Below are positions 37,960 through 52,700 of a stretch of 64,000 bases of DNA, piece by piece. The DNA is from Macropodus opercularis. Lineage: Eukaryota > Chordata > Actinopteri > Anabantiformes > Osphronemidae. Position 1 is the stretch's first letter. The number at the start of each line of letters is the position of its first letter. The stretch lies in assembly GCA_030770545.1 (NCBI GenBank), contig CM061107.1, forward strand, positions 8,210,001 to 8,274,000. Reading direction: 5' to 3'. A program made the translations under genes and the position numbers. The notes beneath the pieces are model-generated. The model was given only the letters and a program-made list of their open reading frames with translations, made no database searches and was not told the DNA's origin.

Positions 37960-38319
37960 ACATGTGCGATAAGTCTTAGTGCTGCTCTTGAATGGCTTCA
38001 TATTGACGGCAGCAACTTCACGCGGAGGTACCGCACGAGCAGCCGCGTTTGTTATCAGAAATCCCGCGTGGGCCTCCCGTGGGGAACTGGATCAGCGCGC
38101 GCACACAACAGCCAATCGGCTTTTAATCAATGGAGCTATTTGTGAGCGTGCGCGAGGCGTTTTAGCTAAAGTCTCGGTAAAGATAGTTTTGTGTGGGCTG
38201 CTTTCGGCTCCGGCGTTGGACCCGTCCGCTACTGCGAGTCTACCGGTGAAGGTACCGAGCATCTCTACACCTGCGTCTCACGCCGAAGAGGAGGCATCCG
38301 GATAACAGCGACCTGACAG
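37960..38319 (+). promoter_or_regulatory. mpp2: CpG-rich promoter and probable untranslated first exon of mpp2
   Basis: The segment is dense in CpG (for example GGATCAGCGCGCGCAC, then GCGTGCGCGAGGCG) and ends in a consensus donor, CTGACAG|GTGAGC, at 38319/38320. The next in-line acceptor, GCCATTGTAG, ends at 43710, 48 bases before the mpp2 ATG. An upstream non-coding mpp2 exon is the simplest reading. The transcription start is not fixed. Confidence 0.5.
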
Positions 38320-41092
38320 GTGAGCGCCAACCTTTTGGCTAATTTCCCTTGAGGAGACGAGCTTCTCGTTGCGTGTTAGCGGGCAGCGTTTCCAAGGGAA
38401 GGCTTTCCTGGAGGTGCCGTCCTCCTCCTACTGGCAGCACGGAGTCGGTTTGCGTCTCATTCTTCCTGCTGGAGTCGGGGCTCCACAGGGATTAAGTCTT
38501 ATTAGCCGCACACGCGCGATAATCCACTTATCGATCATTTTCTCATTCCATCGAGAGGTCTACGCAGTTGCCTCCGATACCGGCTCGTGCGCCTTATTTT
38601 TCTCTCGACCGGGAGCCGCGTGCTTTGTTTTGATCACGCTAACATAATGGGACGCGTCCTGTTTACACCTGTTCCAACCCAGAATGCGTTTAGCGTGTTC
38701 TGCTTCTATGTGCTGGGAGTTAAATCAAACGGTAACGTTCTTAACAAAGGGTAGCGCGGTCCCTGTACGTCATGCACCTGCTCGTCGATATTGCGCATGC
38801 CCGCTCGAAGACGTGCACAGATGTTGGAGCACGTGAGGCTCAAGACGAGGACAGGTGCGGACGTGTGTCGGACACGTGCGAATCTAATTCATGCAAACTG
38901 AGAGTTAATCAGTGAAACATCCATAAGCGTCCAGTCCAGGTTAACTGTCTCTTCATGAACAGTGGTACGTTCTGTTTCTGTTCCATCTCCAGCCAAACTC
39001 ACTTAAGATGAGACTTTTTTTTCTTAAATTCAAGCTTGGACCCAAACCAAAACTGAGTAGTAGTGTGATAATATTTGACCCACCGTTTTCATTCACCATA
39101 CTGGAGGTGTTTTGTTTTATTTTGAGCACTGCTTAAAGTTAGATCAATTAAAGCAAAAGTCTTTTGTCCTAAAATGTGTCACAGGAGGATATTGTATCAC
39201 AGTGTGCAGTATTTTCATGATGCCTGCCAACAGGATGGTAATTAGTTTGTTTTAGAAGAGAGAGGTAGGACACGAGGTCTATGTGGGAAGATGGATATTT
39301 TGAAGGTCATTATAATAACAGGGCTACAGTTGACATGTAAAGAAATATATATCTTTAAATGTATTGATAACAGAGAATTAAAAATGTAAATCCAGCATAA
39401 ATAAAGTGCTGGACAGAATCTGAGAGAAATATTTCTTAAATGGTCAAAAATTCTGCAATGTTCGTCTTAAAGGTGCAAAAAGAACAGTTGTGCAAAGAAA
39501 TGTGCTGTTCAGTGAATGTTGTTCTTTTTGCAGAAGTCTTCTGAAGCCAAAGCTTTTATCACGAGAAACATAACGGTTTTCCTAAAGACCGTCAGAGTAA
39601 CTTATAAAAAATGAAAATCGCTCTGCTGGATTTTCATATCAAACCACACTTAGACAGGTCTCATTTCAAAGAGCTTTTGACTTGGATTAGAGAAACTTCT
39701 GCCTTCTTATCAGTTTATGTCTTGGAAGTGGGAGGTTTACCATAAATTTCTCTGCCACTGGCAGCTTTGGGGATTGGCTGCAAGATCAGAATGTCTGGTT
39801 TACCTCAACAGAAAAATTGCCTCAACACTTCTTTAACCATTTAAAGAAGAGCTTGAAGTTAGACCTCATTCACTTAAAACTTATATGTTGCTGCGTATTT
39901 TTTAGAAGTATTCAAATCCATTTGGTATCTAATATTTAATTGGTTGAAATGGCAGCATAGATAATGTGACCTTAGAAAATACTAGTGTTTAACAGTGAAA
40001 GCCAAATGGCATTCAGGCCATTTTAATTTGACAATAGTTTTTCTAAGACGGACCATGCTACTGCTCACTTAAACTGCTTTGATGAACTGATTAATTACCA
40101 AATCAAACTGGAATTTTAATGTGCAGTAGAGAGAAAGGCTTCAGAGACCATCCACACTAGATTTCACAGAGATTAATCAGCGGGGTTCACACAGCCTCAG
40201 CGTCTTTTCTCTCGTCACTGTGATGTTCTTTTTAAAAATGTCCTGCTCCTTTAGTCTACTCACCTGCCACCTCACGCCTTGCGGACCAGGCCTTGTTAGA
40301 CAGAGGTAGACGCGCTTACATTATTCAGCATAGATGCATACGTCCTGCGTTAATGTTTAAGAGACGATCTTGATCCTTTAGCCGTTCTAGTAGTGGTAGC
40401 TAGGATGGTAAATGCATGAACTGCTACCTACGTTTAGCTGAAACTGGACGGCTAGTGTGGCTGTAAAACTATACTGTTCTGATTTAGTAGTGTATGTATA
40501 ACGCCTAGTGTCCCGACCGAGTGTCTACCAACACAGATTTGAGTGACATTGAAACTGTGACATTCATTTTCTGTCTGCCACCGAGGCTGCGTCAGTGACA
40601 ATGGGAGCAGGGACCTTTAATATAAACCAGGCAGGGTGGTGATTGTAAATGCTTCCCCTGGGTGGCCCTGAGCACAACATGGTGATGCATACGTGACATT
40701 TGATTCTAATTATACTAATTACGCTCTGCATCAGCTGAGGGAGAAGGACGATTCACAGTACTGATATGTGAAGGATTTCACAAGAGAAATATACGTTTTA
40801 GAATTGCACATGCATCACTCATTATTTATATTTGCTTGTAAATGCTGAGCTTAATCATTTATGATGAGATAACCTGTAGGAAATATAATGTGCCCGGGTT
40901 CAATACGTCAAGGTTCTTTTTTGAGGCTGCACACATCCTTCTGCATGCATTAGTGTTAACACACATGCAGCTTTATTTCTGAAATCACTCAACCCTGCAG
41001 CCTTGACTTGCTTTAAGCTGCTTTTGAATTGATCCTCTTTTTAAAAAGACCTGCACGTTTGAATTTTTACACGCACTGTGTGTGTGTGTGTG

Positions 41093-41173
<81 letters not shown>

Positions 41174-43710
41174 TTATTTTTGTCTGACAACAGGTTTGGA
41201 ATCTAGTTGTGCCTAATTTGCTTACACAGTAGCTCTGAAAAGGCTAAATTATGGCTGCTGAATTGATGAAGTGTTACATTTATCAAATAAAGAGCAGCTC
41301 TGCTTTAAGGTGTAGCTCAAACCTTTTAATTGATCCAGTTTTAGCTCCAACATATTTATTTATTTTTTTTTTAACGCATTTTCCCTTGTTGCCATGGTAA
41401 AGCGCCGGCAGAAACGCAAAGAGCTGCTCACGGTTGTCTTGGATACGACAGTTTCCCTTGTAAAGTAATGAGTGGAGCTGAACCTGTGGGAGCATGGTTA
41501 TTTTTAGGCCTGACGCCACCCGCATATGTGGATTAAGACTTGTTTGGTCGCTGGAGCATGTGCCTGTGTGTGTGAACATGTTTACAGGCTCATGCAGTCT
41601 CACAGCTCAAGGCGTTTTACACTTGCTATACAAACACCTGGGCCATCACTTGTTACTGCTCCAGGCTGAAATATGCAACGCAATATGTCTTTGGATGCTC
41701 ACTTTATTAGCAGTTGTATTTTTTAATGTCTACGTGCACTACCTCCAAAAGAAATAGACCCTTACCTCAACCACTGCTGGAGAAGGATTGTTATTAGTAA
41801 TAGTTTTATTGCACGCACAATCATTCAAGAAATACTGTGGCTTCTGTGCTTCTGATGTAAGGCTTCATAGGAGAAAGTTTTCATTATGCAAAATCGCTGC
41901 TAATAACTGATGTTGCTTTTGAATTTGAAGGATACTTTTAGTACAAAACAACCTGGAATTTTGGGCTATTTAATGGTGCAAGAATCTGAACTAGAAATGT
42001 AAAAATAGATCAGCAAAAGCATGCGCACACAGCTGGCCTCTTGTTTTAATAAACTGACAGTGCAGAGATGATTGCCGGTCTGCAAATATGATGTCATGGC
42101 AGCTGCGCTATCGAGCGGCTCACTTCCTGCACTAAAGTGAGTGTCTATGTTGGTTGGGCAAGAGGAGAAAGATTGTTCTGCAGCAGGAATCGTGGCTCAA
42201 CAGTATTTGTAAGTACCAGTCTTTGATTGTAGATCTTGTTCAGTGGTTGCAGTGCTCATTACACGTCCTGGGATTTCTACAACAATGCAACCGGTTACCA
42301 AGCCAATCATTAGATCTTGGCTAATTTTACCCTGCCTCTGCTCCTACTTCCCAGTTTCCCCAGTGCGCCAGGCCAGCTCTAGAGCAGCCAAGCTCTGCTG
42401 TAGCTGGCTCTAACTTCTTAGCTGCCTTGTGGTCTCTACATACATCTAACAAGCTCTGTCCTTTTGCAGTGTGAGAGGCAAGACTTGGGGGCTGGTATGC
42501 ATCATTAAAGGCCTCATCGTAGCCCCCTAATTATGACACTAAAATGCAAACCTGGACATATTGGATTAAGGAATAATTTAATTTCTCCACTCAGCGTCTG
42601 TTTAATAAAATCACATACCCCTGGGCCAGAAGATGTCTTCCTAGGGCCAAGGACCAACATCATCAAGAGAGTCGAGTCTATGTAAAATAACGTCATTTAG
42701 CTGTTAGTGGTAGTGCCCCCGTTTGGCCAGTTAGTGTAATTCCTCAAATGCTGGAAACATTGTGTGAAGGCTTCAAATGCGATTAGGGGTGATGAGGCTG
42801 AAGTACGAGTTCTATGTTTACACACGCACACAGTCACACACAATGACCCTGTGGTGACATTGCTGGTTATCGGCCACCACAGCGCTGCTATTGTCATGGC
42901 AACCAGGAATTAGCATCTTAGGTAAGAGGGTCTCGCCTGAACCAGCTTTGTGTTTTCTTTGTCACCCTTATTCGTGTATGATCTCTCTCTACGTTGCCTT
43001 AACTCACTCAACCCTCTAGATACAGTTTGTTGTAAACTTTGTGCTCATGTTTAGGGAATTTCATGTTTTGCATATGTTCCTCACATCATTTTCCTCACAT
43101 CAGCGTGTGCTTCACTTGCACATGACCTGATAAGCCCGTTTAGGGTCTGTTGTCTTCCCTAAAGACAACAGAAGCTTAGTCTTCTATTCTTAAACCTGTG
43201 ATTGTTGTTGCTTTTTTTTTCTGCAGCCTGATGTTAAATGGATCAATTAGGATCAACAGAGATCCTCACTAAGCTAATGTTAGCTGGCCTGTCCACTCAC
43301 TCAACCCGCTCAGTTAATCTTTCCAACTGTTGTTAATAGCATCCCTTACGGACGTAGCGTCTAAAAACAGACTAAAACAGTGTTACCAGAGCAACTGGCT
43401 TCTCTATTTTTAGCCATTAACAAAGTTAGATGCTGTTTGTCTTGTGTGGGAGCTTGTTTAGACAAATTGGGCATAAGCTCTGTGTGTAGGTCCATTGACT
43501 GTGATTATGGCTGAAAAGCCTTTTTGTTAAACATGTAGCTGCCTTAACATTTCTATTGATGCCTCTGGGTTGAACTTGAAAAACCTCAGCTTAACAACAT
43601 AGCTTTGCCCTCTATCCCTGTCAGACGTCTGCCTCATTACCGGGGAGTTAGCATTGTTCACAATGCAGTTGTTTTCATTGCATCCCCTTTTTTGCTCTCT
43701 GCCATTGTAG
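38320..43710. other. mpp2: Probable mpp2 intron 1
   Basis: 5.4 kb, mostly AT-rich, with no supported coding exon. It contains a long compound TG/TA microsatellite at 41077-41169. Short open frames such as 41283-41603 (-) and 41494-41757 (+) show no domain. Confidence 0.55.
41077..41169. repeat. Compound TG/TA microsatellite
   Basis: An almost pure TG run (41077-41123, one CG interruption) passes directly into TA (41124-41169). At 93 bases it is the longest simple repeat in the window and is likely polymorphic. Confidence 0.95.
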
Positions 43711-43758
43711 CTGACCTAACAAGTTCGTCGAGGATACTGAAAGGAACGAATCTTCAAA

Positions 43759-46700
43759 ATGCCCGTGGCAACATCCAGCTCTGACTCCGGTAAGTGGCTT
43801 GTTCTCGCTATGACATCTGTGTGTGTGTGTATCTTACAGAGAGAGTGATGGGGAGGAAAGCAAGAGGGAGGAGACCCTGAAGGGTTTGCGGTTATCTCAG
43901 TACTCAGAACATGTATCTCATCTCCAAAGTTCTAATGTGACTAAATGAGCTGGCTAATGGAGCACTAAAACTCAACTCTTAGATCAGTCACGCCTCAGAA
44001 GATTTGCTGTTGTGTCCTTTGCAGACTTCCATGCACATCAAAATCTGCACCACCAGTGGTACAAACGCTCATGTACATGCATTCATGGCTATTACAGTAG
44101 GACTGTTTATTTCCATGGTTATGTTTTTTTTGGTAACAGTTTGTACTTCAAGGCTGCTGAGAAAGAGGTAGTGAAAGTAAATATGTTGTAGTTGGTCTTT
44201 CCAACTCAACAGTGCAGAAAACCTCAGTATCTGAAAAAATGGCAGCCACAGAACATGCAATAACAATAGAAAGATGCAACTCCTAGGCTAACTAAACTGA
44301 TAGAAAAGTCAGATCCTAGGATTAAATACACGCCTATTTGTCCCTAAAATATTATAAATGCTGTTCCATCACATTATTTGACATGCTCCTCTTATCTGGC
44401 AGTGTGCTAACATCTAACTCAAGCTTTATTGTTATGGCTCAGAAATAATTTGCAAGAGCTGGGTAGGAGGAGGAAATCAGTTCCTCAGAGAGTTAAAATA
44501 TGTGTTGAGTCCCTTTGTGTGCTGTCAGTCAGTCCTGAATTGTACTCTGGCTGAGGGCTGAGTCTTGATGACTGGCGTTTTTAGTAACACCCAGTAAATA
44601 GTTTCTGTAAACCATTGATGTCCTTTTTTTATTTGGAAAGCAGAAGTTCAGAAAAGCTATTTTTGCACAGGCTTGGAGAAGGGTTAGAGTCGGGTTAATG
44701 TTTTGGATTTTTCTCCATCTCCTGTCAGAGTAGCTCAGTCGTATTTACGCAAGTTGAGGGAAGCATAAATGTTAATTTCCCAGTAACTGCCAATTGTAAG
44801 ACCAGTGTGTAGAGGGTCATCACTCATTTGTGCCGGCTTCCTACAAGCCAACCTTCTGCTGCAATTTCCCCTAGTTAACCCCCACGGGGAAGCCTGGAGG
44901 GAATATCGCCTCCTTTTCTCCCTCCTCCTTGAGAAAGCATCATACTTCCCTCCCTCTTTCTTCCCCACTCGCTCACTCCCCTCCCTTCACCTTCCTTGCT
45001 CATGCCCACAAACCTCACTCGTCTCCTTTCATTCATGCAGAGGAGGAGGCGCTCAGCCAGGCGTATCTTATACACATTCACGTCAAGAGCAGGTGGAGGT
45101 GGGGGGGGGGGGCGAGCGAGGAGCTGCTTTGACAGAAGGGGAAGAGAATCGGGGACAGACAGGGAGAGAGAGCGAAAGGGAGACCTGTCTTCCTCAGATA
45201 CAGTATTGGGTGTGCTACTGTGAGTGTAGTGAGGTGTAGATCACTATGGCTGGCAGCCTTTTTGGAAGGCTTTCCCTTGAGGAAGGGGACTCGGCCAACT
45301 CACTGGAGGGACTGGAAATCAGGCTTGGGGGAGAAGGTAAGAACAGGTCAATACAGGCTGGGTGTGTGAGTGTTTAAAAACGAGAGTTCTCCAGCTATGT
45401 GTTTTGCTGCATGTCAGGGCAGATATCTTCAACAGAAGCTGAAATTTGATGTTTGTTTTTTGATTTTAAAATGCAACCAAGTAGGCAAAATTTGAAAAAG
45501 GTGTATGTTTGTTGCAGGCTAGTTGTGGCTTTAAATTCGCATTGCACCTGGTCCTGATGCGCTGGTACAAACCTCAAGAGTGTGATGAAGACGAGGAAAG
45601 ACACATTAGGACCCAGGGCAGTATGTGATGTACAGGAATCTGAGGCAGTAGCATCCAAACACAGCAAGGAAGATGTGAAACGACAGCGAGGTGCCTCTAA
45701 ATATTCACCAAAGGATATTGTAACCGTGATGAAAACATGCTTCATGTTCTTTGATTTAGTTTAGAAATAGATTCCTTATTGTTAGACTGAGAACAATGGA
45801 GGGTGGGAGACAGAGGGGTTCACTTTCACATGAAAGATAAGTCATTAAAGGAGCTAGAGCCCATTCATACTGAATAGTAAAACACAGATCTATTTGTTCA
45901 CATGGCAGTGAAGTATTTCAGTGTTTCATAATTAATGTAGCTCATTATTATTGCACAGAGTTGCGTAGTAACATGGTGTAAATGTCCACATCTGTTATAC
46001 ATACTTTTACATCAGTGTGTGAAGGTCTGGGTTGAGTGCGCAGATAAGCACACAAACACATTGTTAAATACTACTGGTTACAGGATATGGGGTTAAGAAA
46101 TAATGCAAAGGTTTAGATGCGTCATGTAAATCAGTTGTGCTTAGAAGCATCATTACATCATTGTCAAGGTTTCTGCATGTCACACAGTATAACGTGCTCT
46201 GTAATGTGGCTCGACATGACAGCAGTGACAGCCATGATGAATCACAATTCATGTCAAAGCATTTGCTTCATGTCTGTCAGTTCAGAGCATGTGTGTTTAT
46301 GTTTGTGTGAATGTGGAAAACAGCAAGACAAACACAGATGCACAAAGACAGAGACCTCTAGTACATTGTACATTCATGTTGAGTAAGTGGGGGGTCATTC
46401 ATATGCAACAGTGTTCTGATCAGGGATGGCACGCGTGGAAGTGTCAGACTCGCAACCTTCAAATAACTCTCTGCCCTCCCCCCACCTCTCTGCGCACACA
46501 CACTGTTATACAGTGGCTTCCCATCAAACCCTCACATTATCAGAGGAGTATTCTGTGTGCCTACTGGACTAATGAAGCAGTGTTCAAACACAGATGATGG
46601 ATCATTGAGTACACTGTTTAAGGATTAGGCTGTCAAAGATAATCACTGGGTTTCTGGAGAATGAGAGTTCAGTTCTGTTCTGGCTGAGGATATTTCATAG

Positions 46701-49700
46701 TGTGATGACTCTTACAATTATTTAATTGGTAGCACACACTGACCATTGTTTGTTCTTTTATGCACCCGCTGCATTGAGAACAGATGTTCAGTCAACATCA
46801 ACATTTTTATCTACTTCAGTCAACGCGCTTGTTCATGTTAGTTTCCCCCAAAAACTTCACGTGAAATTATCACTCGGCCAGAGTCTGTGTGGCCGTGGGT
46901 GAGCCTTTGCAAAATGTCAACACATATCACAAGTGCTGTTTGCTAGTGACCTTCAGATAGCTAATAAAGCAGTCCAGCCCACTCCTATACTATGCCAGCT
47001 TGGAGCAAGCATCACTATGGGGAATGGGTGGCATTATGGCAGCTTTAAATTCTTGACTGGCTACCCGAGAGAGAGGAGCTCAGGGTTACAGTGTTCTACG
47101 TGGAAATGTTGCCTTTCATGGGATGGTCAAACAAACCGTTACAGCGATTGTAACGATAGCATAATATACCAGATTTGTGTGTGAAAATAATAAACCGTGA
47201 CCATTATTAACCTGACAGCAATGTCGTACGACATAATCCTACAGTTTAGATGCTACACCGCTTCGTCTCTGTGCTTCAGAAAACTTGCACTGTTAAGTTG
47301 TATCGTTCACAAAATTTGTAGGTGATAGACTGGTGGTAGATAAGTATGAAAATAATGATGCAAATATGATTATGTAGTGTGCAGACAGGGATAAAAAGCA
47401 ATTAAGCCCTAAAAGCTGCTGTTTCAAGTACTGAGATAACCACAAAGTTCTTCACATTGGTTTAAACAAGCTACTGTAGGCACTTCCCAGAGCAAACAAA
47501 ACATTTTGAAGACTATTTACAATTGAATGTGTCAAAGTATGAAGCCACTGTATTTCACAGTAGTCTTTTTATACTTAAAATGGATTTAAACATTTATAGT
47601 AACTGCATTGAACAATTATAATTGTTAGTTTTGGGGGTTTTTTGCCCGTTGTGACTTTGCTTGTTTAGAAATTTATTATTTTAATTTAAAACAAGCCTCT
47701 ATAAGGTATTTTGAGCATTAACAAACAAACATTTTATTCAGACTTTACTTTTAAATGAATAATCAGGTCGTTTATACACCACAGTTGAATATACTGCCAT
47801 TCAACATGCTTCCCCCATACTGACTTTATCGTTCATCTTTTACCTCAGGGATTGGTAATAATCGTATTTTTCTGCAGAGCAGGGAGCAGAATCCAATGTA
47901 AATGTGTCCTTAAAGTCTTGAATAATGCCTGTGAAAGCCTGAGAGTATTTTATTATATAGGTGACTTTGACATGCCAAAATAGTTGAAATAATCATCTTT
48001 CATTTAGATCCTCAACGTGCTCTTTTCTCTCTTAATAGTCTCAGAGGGAAACAAAGCTGTAGTGTTTCCAAGAAGATGAGAAAATTATCAGAACAAAGCA
48101 GGAGTCACTGAAGAGCTTAACCATAAAGAGTCCTGATTAATCACCAATGGTGACATTACAAGTTGAGCCATTACTGTTCGACACACAACTGCTGTTTTTA
48201 GTTACTTCGTTGTTTTGGGTAGAACATTTACTGTTTCAGACTAGATTGTTTTTTATCACCACAGTCTTGCAGCTGTGTACTGTACTGTAAGACCCCATGA
48301 GGATTCAGCCTGGACCACAACTACCTCTCTCCCACATATCTTTCTCCATTTTCCAGCCTCCCCTCAGCTGCCCTCTCCATCCTCTGTGTTTCCCTAACCA
48401 CCGCTCCATAGCAACAGAACAACCTTCACTAAGTGCTGGCTAAGAGGTTCATGTTCCCCCACTGTGCTCTAACCACAAACAATAACAGCCCGGATTGTTT
48501 GGCTGCCTCCATGACATTGAGTTTAATTGTAATGTTCCTTGGAGGTGAACTGATGCTCGCATGAGACTTTGAGACAAACGCACCTTTAATTTGGCTTCTC
48601 TGTCATCACATCTCCTCTGCAGCCGTTAAAGCCAGAAGGCAGGTAATTCTCATAGAGTGTGGATTCAGGAATAATATGGTATGTAAATGTTTGAGCATTT
48701 CAGTTTTTTGGGAGCCAAAATTGCATATTCGTCATTATCTGAAACCCTCTTACATCTTTTAATCTAGTAGATGCAACGTTGTCAATTATTTAAAAAAGCC
48801 ACTTTAATCGTGAAACCGGTTCTGAATGACATGCTTTCCTGGAAGAGTAGAGGACATGACGTACATGTGGCTGGTCTTTTGGCACACCAGAGTCCTTTTT
48901 TGTTCTCTTAAGCCCTCACCTGCTAAATGGATGTTCTCTAGTGGGATCAATTTACAGTGTATAGTATGGGGAATTTGGATTCACTGAAGCGAAAAATGAC
49001 TTCCACCTGAGTTCTCACCTGTAAAGACTCAGAGGATGAAAAAGACCTGATGAGTGTATTATTACACAATTGTCCTTATGCAACTTTGGAGCTGATATGA
49101 GACATGAACAGAATTAAAAATAAATCCTGTGTCATTAAAAAGTGCTGTATAATCTGCGCTTTGCGGTTTTATTAAAGGTTTGTGCAAAGAGAGACTTTGA
49201 CAGAGATGAAACGCAACCTGAATGCTAAAAAGGTAGATATTTTCAGAAGAAAGTTGCAGATTGAAAATAAGCTAATTATTACTACTATTATTTGACATTC
49301 AGTCTATGACCCGTTGCCCTTGCTCAGTAAAAATGGGACTGAGCAAAGCAACCTGTGTACAATATGTAACGAGGAGAAGGTTAGTGAGATCTGAGGAGGA
49401 GGACAAGTTGGATTTTTAATAATCTCTATGAATAATAAAATGACTCCAGGCGTACTCGGCATTGGAAAATGGCTTTGATTCGCCAGCTTTTTTTTTTTCA
49501 CACATTCTCATGATCTCTTTGTGACTTGCAAAGAGTGTCAATTCACAGAATGTCTAATCACGAAGGAAGACTCTTCCTGTTCAACATCTTTAATGCACAG
49601 TGGAGAACTGGCTTTTTCGCAGCATGCTCGCAAACCTTGAGAGGGAGAAAGTGAGCGTTGGGTCAGCCTGGGGCCGTAGTCACAAGTATGTGAGAGGAAA

Positions 49701-52700
49701 GCAGTACACGCGGCAAAACAGACGCAAACTAACTTCAGGAAAAGTACCAGTGTTGCAACTGAGCTGACATACAGTTGTGTTGATTAAAGAGAATTATGCA
49801 GGTCCTGTCAAGCGAGCCTGCTGGTCTGATATTCTCTGCCAGGTGTAAATCTGGCAACTGTCCTGCTGGAGCAGAGCTGGTGTTGGCTCTGTGGGAAAAT
49901 AGAAGAGAAACACTTCACTGCAGAAGGCTTTACTAATTTCTTTTATTCAACTTGCTTATTAAATTAATTGGGGGAGGGCGGGTGTACGGTATAATCACCA
50001 CATTGCAGAAAGCACCTTGTCCTGATGACTGTGTGTAAATGGTTGTACAGGATGTGTACATGTAAAAATACATCACAATTCGGACGTCGCAAGGACTGCA
50101 GTCATTGTGTTATTAATGCCAGTTCAAACATTCAGCATCTTCATCTTCCTTTTGCTTTGCATAAAAGCTACATGCGTGTGTGGTGAGTTAGTTCATAAAA
50201 AGTAATTGGACCACAGTCTGCAGCTCCCTCGTTGGACCAACCACCCTTTAAAGTCTTGTCATGACCTTATTGGGGCATGAGACCCATGAATTGGTTTGTG
50301 CAGGAGCTCTGCTAGACTACAAGTCTGCTTCCTTCGTGAAAAAAAAAAAAAATGCCAGTGTTGGGTATTTTTAGCACGAAAAACAAAAGCCTCCATGTCT
50401 GTTGAGTAAATTACAGCAGACAAATATTCCCTTGGAATAAAAATGCCCGCTCTTCTGACAGTCACGTCTCCTGTGATTTATGCCTGCTGGTAGGTGTGCG
50501 CTTTGAATGCATCGCATTCTAAGTTGGTGAAGATGTTTTGAAATTAAGTCGAACCTCTCATGACCTTCATCAAATTATTGGTGCCACCTTGCAGCTGGTG
50601 ATTCACTGGCCTCCTTGAGTAATCTGGTCACTGCCATACGTCATTAAGGCTATGTATGTGTGTGCGTGCTTGTATTTCCTTGATCATCAGGCCTGCTCCC
50701 CATATCGCCAAGCTAAGAAATCACTGTTGACATGTACAACATTTACATTTAGTGTTTGTTCTCGCATCAACTTCAGTAACTTCATTGTTAAGTTGTTTGT
50801 GCGTAAGAACGGGTGCAGGAGGGAGGAAGTCGGGAGTTGTGTGAGAAAGATATTGTCGCATCTGACAGACTTAACAGGAGGGTGAGTGACAGAGGTGAAA
50901 TTGCCTGGGAAAGGATGTGAGGCAGTCTCCATCTCCTCTCCCTCCTCCAACAATAAAGTGGGAACTACTGTAAAATTGTTTTCTCTCCCTCACTCTCTCC
51001 CTCTTTTATTTTTCTCTCTCTAAGGTGGATCTGCTCAATCGAATTCCCTTGGGTAACTGTCAAACAGGGAGGGGAACGGGTTGAAATAAACTTTGTTTTG
51101 CTTTGTGTGTTGTTGTGTTTTTTGTCTGCAGCTATGCATCAGGCCCTGGACACGCTGAGTGACAGCACAAGCTCCACTACTGCTAACGACCTGGACCTTA
51201 TCTTTCTCAAAGGCATCATGGAGAGCCCAGTGGTGAGAACAGCTTAATGCTGTACACTATTAAATATGTATATATTAAATGTGTGTCGATGTTGGTGTTG
51301 CTTCACACTAGGATGCCTCAAAAAAGTATATTTATACAAATTCACAAATTAAACAAACATTAGGTAATGTCATATAATGACATATTTACTATATTTTGCA
51401 TTGAAATTGACATGTATTTGATGTTTTCCCTGAGACTTGATTGTTTTGAGAAATTATGCTGTGAAAGGGGAAATTAAAAATCACAGCAGTTATTACATTT
51501 TAAATTTTAATTTCAGCTTGCAATAATTAGTTTACACAGTTCAGCTGCAATCACATTACCATGTTAATGGTCTTGCTTCATTGTTTTCTCATATGTTGAA
51601 AATGCAAATTGAAGAGGCATCTGCTGCTTTATTTTGGTTTTGTGTTGTGCTGCGTAGGCAGAGGAAATTAGACAAAAACACAACTGTAAAGAGGCAACTA
51701 ACGTCTCCACTCAATGCTGTTCAGTTCTGTCATAGTTATCACATACTGTCATGACTTGATTTGTCGACATTTAGATGTTCTGGCCTTTGAATATTTTACT
51801 AACTTGTTTTGAAAAGGATACTGGGGTAGAAGTTGATATGATTCAAGCCTGAGGTTCAGGAAAAGTGGCAGCCTTTACATGATGCTCGCTTCTGTTTACC
51901 CGAGAAGGTGAACAAGAGAGATAAGGATGGACATATTTTAATAATAAGCCAGAGAGAGCGGCTGATGTTGTTAGCAATGTACAAACCTAAAGCCAGATAC
52001 ATTGCACTCATGCACACCTCATGGCCAGCCACAGGCTTATTGATCTTTTATGTTGGTTGGATAACCTAAACAATTACATTTATTAAACTGAATGTTTAAT
52101 GTGCTCTTATATCAAAGCTGAAAAAGGTTTTATATTCATAGATATTCGACAAAGGTTTATTTCTTTTTAAGTAAAATGTCCAGTTTCTCGCCTGTCAGTC
52201 ATTTTAACAAGGCAGTACAACACTTGTGTTTCCAGTCAGACCGAGCGATTGAAACACCAGTCAATGAGCAGCTCTTTTTGAGACGGCTGACAAGTACAGA
52301 TGGAGCAGCAACGTACGTGATAAATGCAAAGTACAGGAAAGAATAATCGTCTGCACATGACCTTATTATGAAAAACAACTGAATACTTTAACTGAATTAT
52401 ATCTATTATAAAAGCACTTTAACACACGACCTTTCCCTGTTTGTCAAGAATCTGATCTTTACATTGTGCCAGCATTGACGTATATTAATGTTTTTGACTA
52501 TATGGCTGATCTAACGATTTATGTGCTGCACAGGTTTATAAATAAATTAACTTAAGCGTATAACACATTTGTACAGATTTATCCTGGGAACTTGTCCAGA
52601 CTTTGGATTATAGCAAGTGCTGGGTGGAAACAAACGAGTGAAGTTATTCCAAGGAAATTCAGCCACAAAAAAGTCGAAGAAGGTTGGCAGACGTCTTTTG

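Noticed and set aside
44735..45239. Overlapping open frames on both strands upstream of the alternative mpp2 exon
   Set aside because: They cover purine/pyrimidine-rich low-complexity DNA, which stays open by composition. It is more plausibly promoter or 5'UTR.
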